DNA of 64,000 nucleotides from Pteria penguin (GCA_035048485.1 CM068593.1:795501-859500); one strand, 5' to 3'. Numbered from the stretch's first letter, positions 33,810 through 45,757 are shown. Notes: a model not told the origin generated them from the sequence alone. A program made the numbers and translations.

Positions 33810-35100
33810 AGCGTTAACTGTAGATATAAAACTCACGGCCTGGCCTTTGCTATATGTGTTTTATAGACAGAACGAAATATGTCAAATCTAACTATTGACA
33901 CTCAAGTCAAGCTCTCTAGGAGGAATTCCACTCACCTACGTCCAGTGAAAATGTGATTATTGTTAAGTAGATAATCTTCGTAAATCATGGATTCAATTGG
34001 TTTGATTGACTGCCATTTGTTAGTTCAGTATAGGTGCATCCAGCAACCTGTTTCATTGACATTTGAAAACAGTTCAGGGTTGGGTTCAGCAAATTTTTAA
34101 AATGACTATGTAAATGTATTGTACTGGTCGACCAAATCTAATGTCCATCACGAACTACAGTAACTTGTTTTAGTTGTATACCGATCAAAGGAGAAAATAA
34201 TGTTTCTGTAATTTGAAATTCGCACTTATCTTGTTTACATTCGAATTACTTGTTCATTAAATAATCAAAATGTTGTGACTTTAATATTGGACGAGATTAT
34301 CAGTTGCGATTTTTCTCAATCCAATAATTTTTATAAATCAGGTCTGGAGCTAGGGGCTGAAACTGCAAAAATATCCGGAACTGTTCTCGTCGTAAATATG
34401 TATCATTTGGACGATAAACAGTTGCTGAAAACTAACGCGATTTGGAGAAGGGCTGCGTCTGTTGGGAAGGATATTTGACGATACAGAGACGTGTGGTTGA
34501 TTTTCTGTATTATGAACGATCCGTACACAGTAATTTATTCTAATGGGGGTAATTGTCAATCGCTGAGATGACCCAGACGAGTGACTTTGCATGGGGTGTA
34601 CCTCTCGGGATTAATCTTCAGTTTCAAAGTAAAATCTTATTTTTCGATCTTATGTTTTAATATGACCTTTGCCTATTGTGAGAAAATAATTATGATTATA
34701 TTATCTGTTTCTGCTTCTCCAGTGAATTCTAATGCTAATATAGATGTATTTACAATAATATTAATAATATTTAACTGAAAATTCCCATTATTGCTTACGA
34801 TGAATCCAAAGTCATATCCCATAATACCTTCGGAATGTCCCCAACCTCTTCTTAAGAAAGGATCCTGAATTATGTAAAACTCGAAGCGGACACGTAGAGG
34901 CGGCTAACTCCATTAAGATTTGAGTCATACAACTTTAACTAGAAATGAAAGGGGGAGAAAAGCAATCAAATTCCATACACATGTAAAACTCCACTCCATT
35001 TATCTTATCACCCATAAATGCATTTTGTATAATCTTGAAGAATTGTGAAAGTTTTGACTTGATCACTGGTTGATACACACCTGTGCTGCTCTTACTTGCT
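33810..35100. other. Intergenic, no gene seen
   Basis: 3' flank of gene A. I did not find a clear AATAAA close to the stop. Short frames here show no motif. Confidence 0.5.
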
Positions 35101-35105
35101 TTGTT

Positions 35106-35145
35106 TATTACTATTATTATTATTATTATAATTATTATTATTATA

Positions 35146-35205
<60 letters not shown>

Positions 35206-35227
35206 TGGTTTGCTTTTGTGTTTGTAC

Positions 35228-35258
<31 letters not shown>

Positions 35259-35435
35259 TTAGGTGTGTGATTGTGTGTGTATGTGGGGGTGTGTTTGTTT
35301 GTGTAGGTGTAGCTGTTTGTTTTGGTATTTTAATACTCTTGTAATGTATACAATGCTTACATGTATTATTGTTTTTGTTTTGGGGGTGTTTTTTTTTGGG
35401 GGGGGGGGGTTGTTGTTGTTGTTGTTGTTATTTTT
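35106..35435. repeat. (ATT)n, (GT)n and poly-G microsatellites
   Basis: An ATT run covers 35106-35202, GT/G tracts 35228-35292, and a T/G tract with (TTG)n 35385-35432. Confidence 0.95.
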
Positions 35436-35844
35436 GTTGTTGAAATTACTAAAAGGAATATTCTGTAAAATTAGTCTTCATCTTTGTATTTGGACTTTAA
35501 TGAGTTCAAGTAATACAGAAAATATTAAAAAGTACCATTTCTAATGACCGCCAAAGTTTCAATCTATTGGGAACAGAAATCAGACAGGAAGTTGATATTT
35601 TTCTGAAAAGAAAATAGAATGTAACAATTTGATAAATCATTATACAGGTATAATACTTCCTTAGAAATTTAAATCTACACAAGTCATATTTCGTAGTTTT
35701 TAGAGTGTAAATTATGCAATTTCTTCTGAAACTTGAATGACATTTAAACATAATGCATTTTTTCCTGTTGCAAATCAACACTTCCCTAATTTTTGAGGTA
35801 TGTACGTCTACCAAGGATTGCAACTTCTGTTTAAAATAAGGTCA
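35436..35844. other. Intergenic, no feature seen
   Basis: AT-rich. A 105-codon minus-strand frame at 35506-35823 has no recognisable motif. Confidence 0.45.
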
Positions 35845-36490
35845 ACACCCCTACCCACTTTCTGTTGTACTTATTACGAATGTGCAGAATTCTATTTCAA
35901 CACACATTCAGACAATTGAATGTAAATCTATAGAAGATTACAAATAATATTAGAAAAATCAGTGACGACAGATTAGACACAGGCGACCACAGTGTGCACA
36001 TATGGAATATAATTCGGCATACAGTTACTTGTAAGTGACATTACATCACAAGGTTCTCATGTACGAAGTCTCTACGGGGGTTTACATGAGAAGGTTTTGA
36101 TTTCATCAAAATACTAGACAGACGAATAAACCTTGTTATGACAATTACGATCAAAGAAGTCTTCGAGATGGAAATACTTTTCGAATATGATGTCCACATA
36201 AATGAACATTCCAAAAATTAATAGGGACTGCCGTTGTGGTTTACTCCCCTGTCAACAGAACTGGGGGCATAACTGAAATATGCGTGTCCTGTGTGTATAG
36301 ATGAGTCTAGTGGTTGTTGTTTACATGTATTATCAAAAGCCAATAGATATTAAGGTAAACTGCTCGAAAAGAAGGCATTGAACGGCCAGTATTTTCTAAT
36401 ATATTGTGATAATCAGAAATATTTCTTTCTCCTACTTGACAAACCTTCATCACGTGATATCAGTGTACTCCGACACGTGATATACTGTAG
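35845..36490 (+). pseudogene. Old relic of a B-box/propeller gene
   Basis: Pieces align in order with gene A. 'cttattacgaatgtgcagaa' and 'ttctatttcaacacac' cover the zinc finger. 'atcagtgacgaca' and 'gtgcacatatggaatataat' cover the VYIWNI blade. 'catgtattatcaaaagcc' is the LHLLSKA segment, and 'gtgatatcagtgtactccg' is the C terminus. The linker and parts of several blades are deleted and stop codons abound. 'ttaaataaag' at about 36553 may be the former polyadenylation site. Confidence 0.78.
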
Positions 36491-36837
36491 ATATTATACA
36501 ATAGAATATATTGATTTCTGAGCATTATATGTATGTCTGTAATTCCTTAGTTAAATAAAGTAGCATGTACAATCTGTTATCCTGACAGCTTTATATCATG
36601 CATAAAGATCACTGGTTGGTCTAACAATAAATATAGCACTTTTGTTTTTGTTTATGTTTTGTTTTGGGTTTTACTTTTGGGATTTTTTTAATTCAAGGGG
36701 TGGATCCAACAAATTATTTCATTGACTACTAGCAAGTCTTGCTCTAGAGGTGGCTTCATCTATTTGTTTTATTGACCAGCATAAAGTATTTTCCAGGTGT
36801 TGTATCAAAGCTTTGTTTATTACGGCTCTTCAAAAAT

Positions 36838-36950
36838 TTATATATTGTGAGAATTCCAATCATTCAGCCACGAGCATCACTGAAGAGACATAAGTTGTCG
36901 AAATGCGCATCTGGTGCACAAAATTGAAGGGTATATATGTTCTATATTTA
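36838..36950 (+). mobile_element. Hammerhead-bearing retroelement unit (copy 1)
   Basis: This matches 39497-39606: 'gagaattccaatcattc' upstream of the ribozyme and 'gtatatatgttctatattt' downstream. In bivalves such units belong to Penelope-like pseudo-LTRs or retrozymes. I could not set the outer limits here. Confidence 0.65.
36874..36917 (+). ncRNA. Hammerhead ribozyme, type I minimal (copy 1)
   Basis: All core parts are present and correctly spaced. Stem I is GCATCA (36874-36879) with TGGTGC (36912-36917), including one G-U pair. CTGAAGA (36880-36886) fits CUGANGA. Stem II is GACA/TGTC with loop TAAGT. GAAA lies at 36900-36903. Stem III is TGCGCA, fully self-complementary and almost loopless, and the cleavage-site nucleotides are T then C (36910-36911), so cleavage would follow 36911. 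Very short palindromic stem III helices are a known trait of hammerheads in Penelope-like retroelements, which probably act as dimers. Activity is inferred from the intact core. Confidence 0.88.
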
Positions 36951-38138
36951 TTACTTCTCCCATCAGTCCATCTTATAACTTTATTATTGTATTATATATC
37001 TATCCATTTCTGTAGAATAACTGGACTATTCCTTTTCCAGCTGCCCTTTGTTATAAAAACGATCATAGACGTCATATTGACAACACATCCTACTTGACCC
37101 GGTAGGCATATCAGATGATATTAGATAACTGTAAAATAATGGAAGAGAGACGTTTCATTTGTATAGAACTGATCCTATCTTGTTTACGTACATATTGTTT
37201 GTTTCCTCTACATTAATGGTCTCGAATATCAATGGCAATTATATAACAAGAAAAAAAAAGGGAAAAGGACGAAAAACAAAAGAAAAGGAGGAAGGAAGGA
37301 AAGAAGTAAAAAAGAAGTGAAACATGATAAAAGATTGGAAAGAAGAGTGTGAGGGATACACTTCATCATAGAAAATTCTCTACAATAAATGTACTATTTT
37401 CTGTGTTTTGTATTTTCTACATTCACGATTCACGTATGTTTCTTTATGGAATGGAGCTATATAATAAATATAGGATATATATACGTTTAAATAAATCTCT
37501 TTACATTATATTGGCCACATATATAACTTTATTTTAAATATCATTTTAATACATTCATTGAAAGGTTTGTTGAAGGTGAATCTGAACATTTTCATTCAAA
37601 ATGAACATTGGTAAATAAAAGATTATAAATATGAAATTCTTGCACCGCATGAACATCTCGATACCTTAGGTCTCCTGAGTGATATTCAAAGCCGAAAACG
37701 TAGGTATCGCACATCATTTTACAATTCATTGCAATGTACATGGAGTCTTGTTAATGCGTATGGCAAACCATTATAAATTAGAGAAGAGATAATGCGATGA
37801 AAGTAAACACACCTAAAATTAGAATTTTAAACCTATAAAGATGGTTAAGACTCCTTTGGAATATATCCTGAATTCAATTAATATAACAAAACAAGCATGA
37901 ATAATGTACACAATACTATCCTATACTATTCTGGGTTTCATTTCTATATGGCGTCCTATATTTAGACTTTCATAAAATAAATGAATAATAAATATAACAA
38001 TTTTTTTGATATTGACATAAGTCAGCTGAGGTAAATTATTGTGTTCTATACATCATATAAAGTTGCATCACCTATGAGGTAAATTAACGTGTTCTTTATA
38101 TCTATATCGTCTTGGGTCACCTCGGAGGTACGTTGTGT
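36951..38138. other. Intergenic, no gene seen
   Basis: AT-rich. A purine-rich tract lies at 37245-37325. No coding or tandem structure is supported. Confidence 0.5.
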
Positions 38139-38205
38139 TTTATATATCTATACTGGTGCTGCAGCAGTTTCCGGACTAAAGCAGTTTCCGGTCGTCTCGT
38201 TATTT
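38139..38205. repeat. Left partner of an inverted repeat around the Penelope relic
   Basis: 'ctatactggtgctgcagcag' followed by 'tttccgg', then 'agcagtttccggtcgt'. The reverse complement lies at 40779-41010 ('ctgctacagcaccagtatag' and 'accggaaactgctacagt'). Confidence 0.65.
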
Positions 38206-38319
38206 GAGATACTTCCAACAACTCTATTTGCCTATTGTTCACCAAATCACCAAAATTGTTCATATTCATAATCGTATGCAAAAGTTTAGCTAGGTTCTGA
38301 AGAAATAAAAGAAAAAAAT

Positions 38320-38815
38320 AGGAGTTACTGGCTCAGTTATGTGGCAGAAGTCACCATAGAGCTATACAATAAATGAATATAAATAATATACTAGAACATA
38401 TATCACATTACAAAAATATTTGATTGTAGTGCAATTACGATACCGACTTAGGACGTCATTTAATTTGACAAAAGCCAAACAAATGGTGTGGTTAACCGGT
38501 TTACGGGCCCACCTTCCCACTCACCGTAACAGCAGAACAATCAAAGGACGTACATATAAAAATTTATAAATAATCCTCCATGTAAAGAACAAGGGTCAAC
38601 AGGTATCGCATATTGAGAGGTCATAAAAATATAAACACGTAAGGTATTGTAAAATACATAATGGTATAAAAACATATGCGACATCAACATGAAAAACCGT
38701 GCTCTGCCAGTCTGAAAGCGAGCTAAGACCCTAGATCTGTAGGAGTCCCGATTAACAGTCAGAGGGACGAGGTTCAGGACCATGTCTCCTCTGAAAGAGG
38801 TTTGGACAAGGCCCG
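38320..38815 (-). mobile_element. Penelope-type element, 3' untranslated tail
   Basis: Sequence downstream of the RT relic (minus strand), including 'gcaattacgataccgactta', 'ggtttacgggcccaccttcc' and 'ccgtgctctgcc'. Parts recur as solo tails at 25375-25700, 49690-49860, 50205-50400, 55700-55920, 56015-56200 and 57965-58115. Confidence 0.7.
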
Positions 38816-39417
38816 TCATATAGTCCCCACCGCCCTGTTAGTCAGCGTGCAACGTTCAAGTAAAAGTCTGCATAAGGCTGTCGAGGGGCCAAATACAAGA
38901 CCTATAGTCTTTTTGATGATCTCAATATCATATTGTCTATTTATAAGACGTTTGATTATTTTATTACATGATAAAATAGCGTTATCGGAGCTTTTTACTT
39001 TCCTTAGTTTATATACGAGATCACCGTAAAAATAAGGATGGGAAATTCCATTGGATACATACTGTTGAAAAGAAATATTTCCAAATTTAGATAGAAGTTC
39101 TGAATAAGATCTGAAGAATTTGCCGAATGTTTTTCTTAGCTTGTGATATCTGTAACCCTGAGTTAAAAGTTTAGTAGTAATTTGTAAATTTCGTTTATGA
39201 AAGTCCAAAACATCGGTGCAGCCTATAACAAATCGAACTAATTGAGATATATAGATACCATATGATGGGAGTCGAGGGACATCGCCATCCAAGTAAGGGA
39301 AATTTACAATAGGAAATCCAAAATCCTCACGTTTATCATAAATATTAGTATATATTAGGTGGTTGATAATTTTGATGTTTAAATCTAAGAAAGGTGTAGA
39401 TTTATCTCAAGTATTAG

Positions 39418-39607
39418 CTATGCATAGCTCTGTCCTTAGATAGATTCTTTGGTGCACTTTTCGGTCATTTTGGCTTCAACACTGCTCTTCATATTTTTCA
39501 TATATTTTGAGAATTCCAATCATTCGGTTACGAGCATCACTGAAGAGACATAACTTGTCGAAATGCGCATATGGTGCACAAAATTAAAAGGTATATATGT
39601 TCTATAT
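39418..39607 (+). mobile_element. Hammerhead-bearing unit inserted antisense in the RT relic
   Basis: About 190 bp separates the RT codons for PPELTLNK from those for NT-DKSTPFLDL, which are normally adjacent. The insert reads, on the plus strand, 'tatgcatagctctgtcctta', 'ggtgcacttttcggtcattt', 'gagaattccaatcattcgg', then the ribozyme and 'gtatatatgttctatatttt'. Exact ends are uncertain by a few bases and I could not define a clean target duplication. Confidence 0.72.
39534..39577 (+). ncRNA. Hammerhead ribozyme, type I minimal (copy 2)
   Basis: Same geometry as the copy at 36874. Stem I is GCATCA/TGGTGC, then CTGAAGA (39540-39546), stem II GACA/TGTC with loop TAACT, GAAA (39560-39563), stem III TGCGCA, then T and A at 39570-39571. 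The cleavage-site base is A instead of C; A is permitted at H17 but usually cleaves more slowly. The loop change (TAACT for TAAGT) keeps stem II intact. Confidence 0.83.
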
Positions 39608-40778
39608 TTTTTATTCAATGTGAGCTCTGGTGGATAAATTTTTGATATAAATTGTTCGAATTCAGGGTTGTCGATAACCAAAATATCATCCAGATATCTG
39701 CGAGTATTATTGAATTTGTCAATGAGGTCAAAACGTTTTGATTTTTGAAGAGAAACCATAAAATCCCTCTCATAACAATAAAGAAATAAATCTGCTATCA
39801 GAGGCGCGCAATTAGTACCCATAGGAATCCCAACTATTTGTTGATATATCTTGCCATCAAATTGCACAAAAATATTATCCATGAGAAAATCCAGTGCTTT
39901 ACATAATTTCTTGCAAGTCCAGTATTTATATGAAGTATACTGTTTGTTGGAAAAGAATCCGGAGTTATTGGAAGTACATATGTAAGTTTTAGATTCTCTG
40001 TGAAAACACCATTGTATAAGAGACAGCAACTTGCTTTTAATCAAATCATGAGGCAGAGATGTATAAAGTGTAGAAAAATCAAATGTAGAAATTTGAGTCG
40101 CTTTGAAATTTAGTGAAAGAAGTTTGTCTATAACTTCATGAGAATTTTTAATCGACCAAAAGTAATTGATATTACTATTATGAAATGCGACATCACAATA
40201 TTTGATATGATCTTTTACAGTAATTAGAGCAGACGTAATATGCTTCGATAGTACCGTAGTAGAGCAGTGGCTAGAATTAGATATAAAACGTGATTTATAT
40301 GGACTTTTATGTAGTTTTGGGAGCCAATATATGGTTGGTAGAACAGATTTATCAGTTTTAATTTTGAAGTCGGACATGGTCTGAGGTGATCGTGCAAGGT
40401 GCTGTCTTTTGAAGTAGGGTTTTCCACATATGTATGAGTGGAGTTTAATTCGTTTTTAAGTACTTCAATATAATATAGTTTTCAAACAACTATTATGTTA
40501 TTACCTGCTTTATCAGCAGGAACAAAGACATATTTAGCATTTATATTTAATAAATATAATTACCACCTTACTTTCTGTGTCTGTATTGTGTTGTTGTATT
40601 TCTCGCGTTGGGAAGTGATGTCAGCCTACCGGAAAGCAAATCTAATTATTTGGCAAGTCTGTGTAACATTTATTAAAATTCCTGTGACTGTTGATTTACA
40701 ATTTACCCATTATTAATGTATGTCTATTTGACGATGTTGTTAACATCCCATACTGAGCCCCAATACTGCATAAACCGT

Positions 40779-41010
40779 CAAGACCGGAAACTGCTACAGT
40801 AAACAAAGAAAAATGATATCGAAATCTCGTGTGGAAAAGGGGTTCACTTGGACAAAAGGACATCTAAATGTTGAATTGTTTTCACATTTTTAATTATCTT
40901 TATAGTCAATCATTATTTTTGCCAAATATCAAATATTTTCGTAGTGTAAAAAAATAGTTCTCGACCAAAAAACCTCCAAAACGTACGGAAACTGCTACAG
41001 CACCAGTATA
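40779..41010. repeat. Right partner of an inverted repeat around the Penelope relic
   Basis: It carries 'gaccggaaactgctacagt' (about 40780) and 'acggaaactgctacagcacc' plus 'agtatag' (about 40984), the reverse complement of 38139-38205 with a longer spacer between the two phrases. The pair may be the arms of an older DNA element into which the retroelement inserted. Confidence 0.6.
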
Positions 41011-41041
41011 GACTTGCAGCACCTCTGACGTACCAATTCTT

Positions 41042-41075
<34 letters not shown>

Positions 41076-42829
41076 CACTGGTACTGCATGTAATAATGGT
41101 AGCTCAACAGGCATGATTAAATCGCTATTAGAATGCTGGAGAATTTTGCGTTTTCATTTAATACTTATTGAATTATTCCTCCATTGATAGAAATTACAAC
41201 TTTTCCTGCTTCAGTATTTCTCTGGGAGATGTTTTAAAATATCAATTTGCCTAGTATCACAAACAAAATTAAAGACTTCCGGTTTAACTTGTTACAGAAC
41301 CTTTGTACAACTTTTAACGTCATTTCGTATGACGTCACAATTCAAAGTTTAACGTAATAATGAAAAATCAGGGAAAAGTAGCACCTGTACAACTTCTGAC
41401 GTCACATATCATGGCGATTAAATACTGAAAAGAGCTATTGAAGGTTTTATTGTTTATTGTATATATCTTGAGATCAGCGTCTCGCATGAGCATAATATTT
41501 TGTGAGCGACTCTTTTGTGTAGATAGGCACATAATATAAAAAACTGTGATCTTTCTAATAGCACTTTAATCAAGGTGAATTTCTATACTTCTCCAACTCA
41601 CACATGATATTAAACTAAAACTGTATTTATGGAATATTTATTTGTATCAAGATAGAGTAATTATTTCTTGTGTTTTACATTTTATTTTTTTTTTTATTAA
41701 ATAACAGTTGGTAAATTAATTCTTCATATATTCTGAAAATACCTCCACATGGTTCTCGGAATAAAAGAAAATGGTCTTGTCAAAAATACATGAATATGAA
41801 AATATTCACACATACGCATTCTTGAATAGGAGCTTCTGGCTCAAAAATACTATTTCCTTTGTTCACAGCCATTATAAAGTATTCAATGGGTAATGGTCAC
41901 ATTCTGGGGTAGGCTAAAACAAGTAATTTATATTATCACGGAGGTCTCATTTTTCTACTCGTAAAGTTTTTTTCCTTCTTCTTCTTTTTTGACTTCGACC
42001 GATTCGTTTTAGAGAAATTTAATGATATATACAAGAAGTCTTATCATTAAAATTGGAACAAAACACCATGAAGTAATTGTCAATATTTCAATGGAATTCT
42101 TCTGTAATGTGCTACAAAACTTTTTAAAAATATGAAGCTATATACTATAGCATTGAAAAATCATTAAAATTATAAGCAAGTATTTAACATTCAGTTCAAA
42201 TTTTATTCCTTTGTCTGAAAGTTTTCTTCATAAGTCTACTTAATTTCAAAATTGAGATTCCAGTTATAATTGAGCAAGTTATAAAATTGACATGATAATC
42301 AGAGAAGAGAATAAAATTTAAATAAACAAAATTGACCAATTTGTTTTCCTGTTATTGACAAATAAATAACCCTACCCCTAAGTTCGTTAAACAATTATTT
42401 CAATGATATTCACATTTTCGAAGTATTAAAATCATTTCTAAGTCAAAATTTGTTGGATGTCTTCGTGGATTTGACTAATCTATATTGTTTAACATCTATA
42501 ATGAAGGCAAAATATTCACAAACAATTAGATTTTACCAAGAAATATTGAAAAATTGGGAATTTTCAAACTCATGACCGACCTATTGTACTAAAAATTTAT
42601 GATCATAAATCTAAGAGGATGCACCAACATTGATTATGGTATATAGTTTAAACAATAATTTGAGAATATAAAGACAGTTAAAATATTCATTTTGACCTAT
42701 AATTAATTGTTTTATGGACAAAAAATTACCCCTACCCCCTCATTATATCGAAATAACATTCACCTAACAAGATATGTTCGTGAAACACTGATGCGCCGGG
42801 CGGCAACAAATTCGAAAATGGCTATTTTT
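41011..42829. other. Intergenic, no gene seen
   Basis: A poly-T run lies at 41041-41075. The rest is AT-rich without coding or tandem structure. 'cctacccctaagttcg' (42370) and 'cctaccccctcatta' (42730) hint at a weak ~360-bp duplication. Confidence 0.5.
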
Positions 42830-44540
42830 AGCATAAAGGTCACGATTAAGGTTGATGTCAGTTGAAGGTGTTTAATTAGTAGAGTATTCATGCCAAATAT
42901 GAAGTCTCTATCTCTTATGTTTGAAAAGTTATGGCCAAGGTTAAAGTTTTTGCCACATAATCACAGACAGATAGACAGGCGACAAACTATTCTTTTATAT
43001 ATACTTAAGCTTATCTATCTCATACATAGCTCTGTACTTATATCTGTTGTTTGGCTCATACCTTTAGGTCAACATGGTAAACAGATTGGACTTCAAATAT
43101 TTATACTTTGGAATTTCACAGTTTCGGCTTTGAACATTACCGAACAAAATCCGCATATGGAGCAGTATATTGACACACGTATATCATATTTTCACTTACA
43201 CTGCCCAGATTTCTATCAAAGATCTGGTGTTTGATAGACTACAGTGAGTTACCTACTATAACTACTGGCTTTACTCCATGATTTTACCCGGGTCCCGATC
43301 TTATTTCATGTATAGATGCATATCGTAACAAGATTAACGCCTAACGTAGCATCACACACCCGTCGATTTATTTGAAGAAGAGTTAAATGAATGGATGGAG
43401 ACATTTCCTTCCTCCCTTATTTAGGGCTTCAAAATTGCCCTCCTATTTTTCTACTCAATTTCATTAAAGAGGTGAATCGCTTCTAGGAGAACATTAATTA
43501 TGAAATTTTAACTTTCGTTAAAAGTTATGACACACATATGGAACCTTAGCTAGAGCTCTGTGAAATATTATTCAAATGAATGCAGACGATAGAAAGTTAA
43601 AGCCCGGACAAGTATTTACCATATATAAGCACTGTGACCCTCATGACATATCCTTGCTTCCATGGCAACACTCGTGTCAAAATTGAAATCCATGCAGGCA
43701 GTAAAAAGTCGTGGCTCTAACAAAGATTTAACCTACATACGTACTGCGACCTTGATTTTTCAGATATGATCTTCAAGATTATTACAGGTCCTGTGGACCT
43801 GGGCAACGACCCTTTGACACATTATTCAGAACCATGCAAAGAATGAAAAGTTATAGTCCGGTCAAGGAATTACAATCATATGCCTTGTGGCCTTGACCTC
43901 GACCAAATTGTAGGTCCTGGGAAAAAGTTTTGTGAAATATTTTTCATATCCATGCAAGAGGTAAAATATATGACACTGGCAATGTTTTATTCATCATATG
44001 TATTGTAACCTAGACCTTGCATAGATGACCTAGATTCAAGGTCATAACACAGCCTTTCGTCCTTGGCAACAATTCTGTGAAATATTATTCAAATCCATGC
44101 AATGGGTCAAAAGTTATGGCCTGGACAACGAGTTAAATTTCATTACACACCCTTGTATCCTGGGCGACAATTCTGAGAAATATATTCAAATCCATGCAAG
44201 GGGTATAACATTATGGCCGGGACAACGTTTTAATCATCATTTGCACTTTGAACTTGACCTTGCAGATATGATCTTTAGGACAACATTTCTGTGAAATATC
44301 AGTTAAATCCATACACACAGAAAAAAATAGTTATGGCCCGGACAAAGATTTACCCATAATATGCACTTTTACCTTAACTTTGCAGATATGAACTTTATCT
44401 AAGGTCATGACATGCCCTCTTCCCTTTCTGTCTATTTCTACCAAGTATGGTGATGATTCAACAGGGCATTTAGAAACTATACCACGGAGAATTTGCTACG
44501 GACGGTCGTAATGACGGACGTTTACAAACTGAAGTACATA
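42830..44540 (+). repeat. Diverged tandem repeat, unit about 115-130 bp
   Basis: Phrases such as 'tgtgaaatattattcaaatc', 'catgcaaggggt', 'gttatggcccggacaa' and 'gaccttgcagatatgatctt' recur at least six times between about 43550 and 44400 with heavy divergence. A related fragment lies at 53560-53830. Non-coding. Confidence 0.65.
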
Positions 44541-44639
44541 AACCAGACCTGGATTCCAGCTGAGATTTGCTGCAAGCGATAGACTACACATAGTTACAGG
44601 TTTCAACTTCTCAATTTGTCCAAATAACTTACCCAGACC

Positions 44640-44985
44640 TCATTTTTTATTAGTCACCCACCCATAAAACGGAGTAGACGTCTTTCCATCTGTCTGAGAC
44701 GCTTTAGTTTTCCGGACTATTTAATCATAGAAGTTACTGACTTGAAATTTGGTATGTAGTTCTGTATCAATGAGTTAAATATCGAGTTCGAGTTTGGTTA
44801 TGATTGACCTATTTTTGAAAGAAGTACGCACGACGTTTCGACTTAGTAAATTTTACAGAACCGGTGAGGGATCTGTGTTGCTTCTTAGAGAGTCAGTAAA
44901 CTTGTTGTATTTAAAATTATATATCACAAAATCTCATTCAACGAAATGGGCCTGACCTTGATTCCGTCACTTGCTTCCTAATGGT
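44640..44985. other. Intergenic, dispersed repeat fragment
   Basis: 'gtcacccacccataaaacgg' and 'cttgaaatttggtatgtag' resemble the dispersed family of region 480-770 in style. Phrases around 44855-44925 ('agtaaacttgttgtatttaa') recur at about 45460-45525. Confidence 0.45.
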
Positions 44986-44989
44986 GATA

Positions 44990-45240
44990 ATGTTCACCAA
45001 CTCTCTTTAATCCATCAGGTCACAGCTTTAGTCAATCAGGCCACAGTTTTAGTCGATAATGCCACATCTTAGGTCCATCAGGTCACAGATTTAGTCCATC
45101 ATTAAACAGCTTTAGTCCATCATGCTGCAGCTTTAGTTCATTCGGCCAAAGAGCTTTGGTATATTAGGCCACAGAGCGATCGTCAATCAAGCCACAGCCT
45201 TAGTCCATCAGATCTTAGATTTAGTTCATCATAGACCTCG
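44990..45240 (+). repeat. 22-bp degenerate satellite, block 1
   Basis: The unit is near 'ctttagtccatcaggccaca' plus two bases, about 11 diverged copies. The lead-in 'ggtgataatgttcacca' matches the lead-ins of blocks 2 (51181-51640) and 3 (62800-63045). Confidence 0.85.
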
Positions 45241-45279
45241 GTGTTCAGCATGTCAGGTCAGTAGGGAATCGGTGAAGTC

Positions 45280-45405
45280 AGTGACCAATACGTAAGGTGC
45301 GCGGCGAACGACCGAAAGGTCTCCTCTTCGAGTTCCGCCGATGTATCGTCTGTGTCCTGTCTTACAGATGTGTCAGTAAACGCAACGGTCCCGTGAAAAG
45401 ATAGA
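45280..45405 (+). mobile_element. Decayed tRNA-derived SINE (first family)
   Basis: 'cgaaaggtctcctcttcgag', 'gtcctgtcttacagatg', 'cagtaaacgcaacggtcccg' align with the box B and body of the first SINE family, with many mutations and no tail. Confidence 0.6.
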
Positions 45406-45587
45406 ACAAAATAATAAAAAGAAACATTAAATGCATTAACTTGAGACTTCTAGTAAATATTACAAAACCGGTCGGGGATCTATATTGCTTCTTGGAAAGT
45501 CAGTAAACTTGTTGTATTTAAAAATATATTTGAGACGACTTGAGACTTCTGCAAGTACTTCACTGGTAGGTAATCGACGATTTGATG

Positions 45588-45720
45588 AAACATGGCAGGT
45601 ATAGATTGTTGATGGATCGACATAAGAGTTATTCCGTTTGACCAATCCGCCCAGTGGTGGATCCATGAAAGGACAGTAATCTATCGTCATGAGAAACTTT
45701 TTCGTAAGGAATACACTTGT
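45588..45720 (+). repeat. Module shared with 63240-63360
   Basis: 'ggcaggtatagattgttgat', 'ttccgtttgaccaatccgcc' and 'gtggtggatccatgaaagg' match 'ggcaggtatagattgctcat', 'ttccgtttgaccgatcagcc' and 'atggtgggtccatgacagg' near the right end of the window. Confidence 0.75.
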
Positions 45721-45745
45721 AACCTCGTTAAGCATGCATCCCTGA

Positions 45746-45757
45746 TTTTTTTTTTTT

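Larger units (their letters stand above)
38816..40560 (-). pseudogene. Penelope-type reverse transcriptase, decayed
   Basis: Read on the minus strand, the order is VPADKAGNNIIVV (about 40525), a stop, then TYVENPTSKDSTLHDHL. After a frame change comes an open stretch of 285 codons at 40377-39520 with YWLPKLHKSPYKSRFI, FDFSTLYTSLPHD, IPMGTNCAPLIADLF and the catalytic YLDDIL. After PPELTLNK the frame is broken by an antisense hammerhead unit. RT coding resumes at about 39400 with TPFLDLN and at 39292 with DGDVPRLPSYGIYISQLVRF. The LPKLHK, LYTSLP and YxDD motifs fit Penelope-like elements. Stops in the VV*KL and NT*DKS contexts show it is dead. I saw no GIY-YIG endonuclease. Confidence 0.82.
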
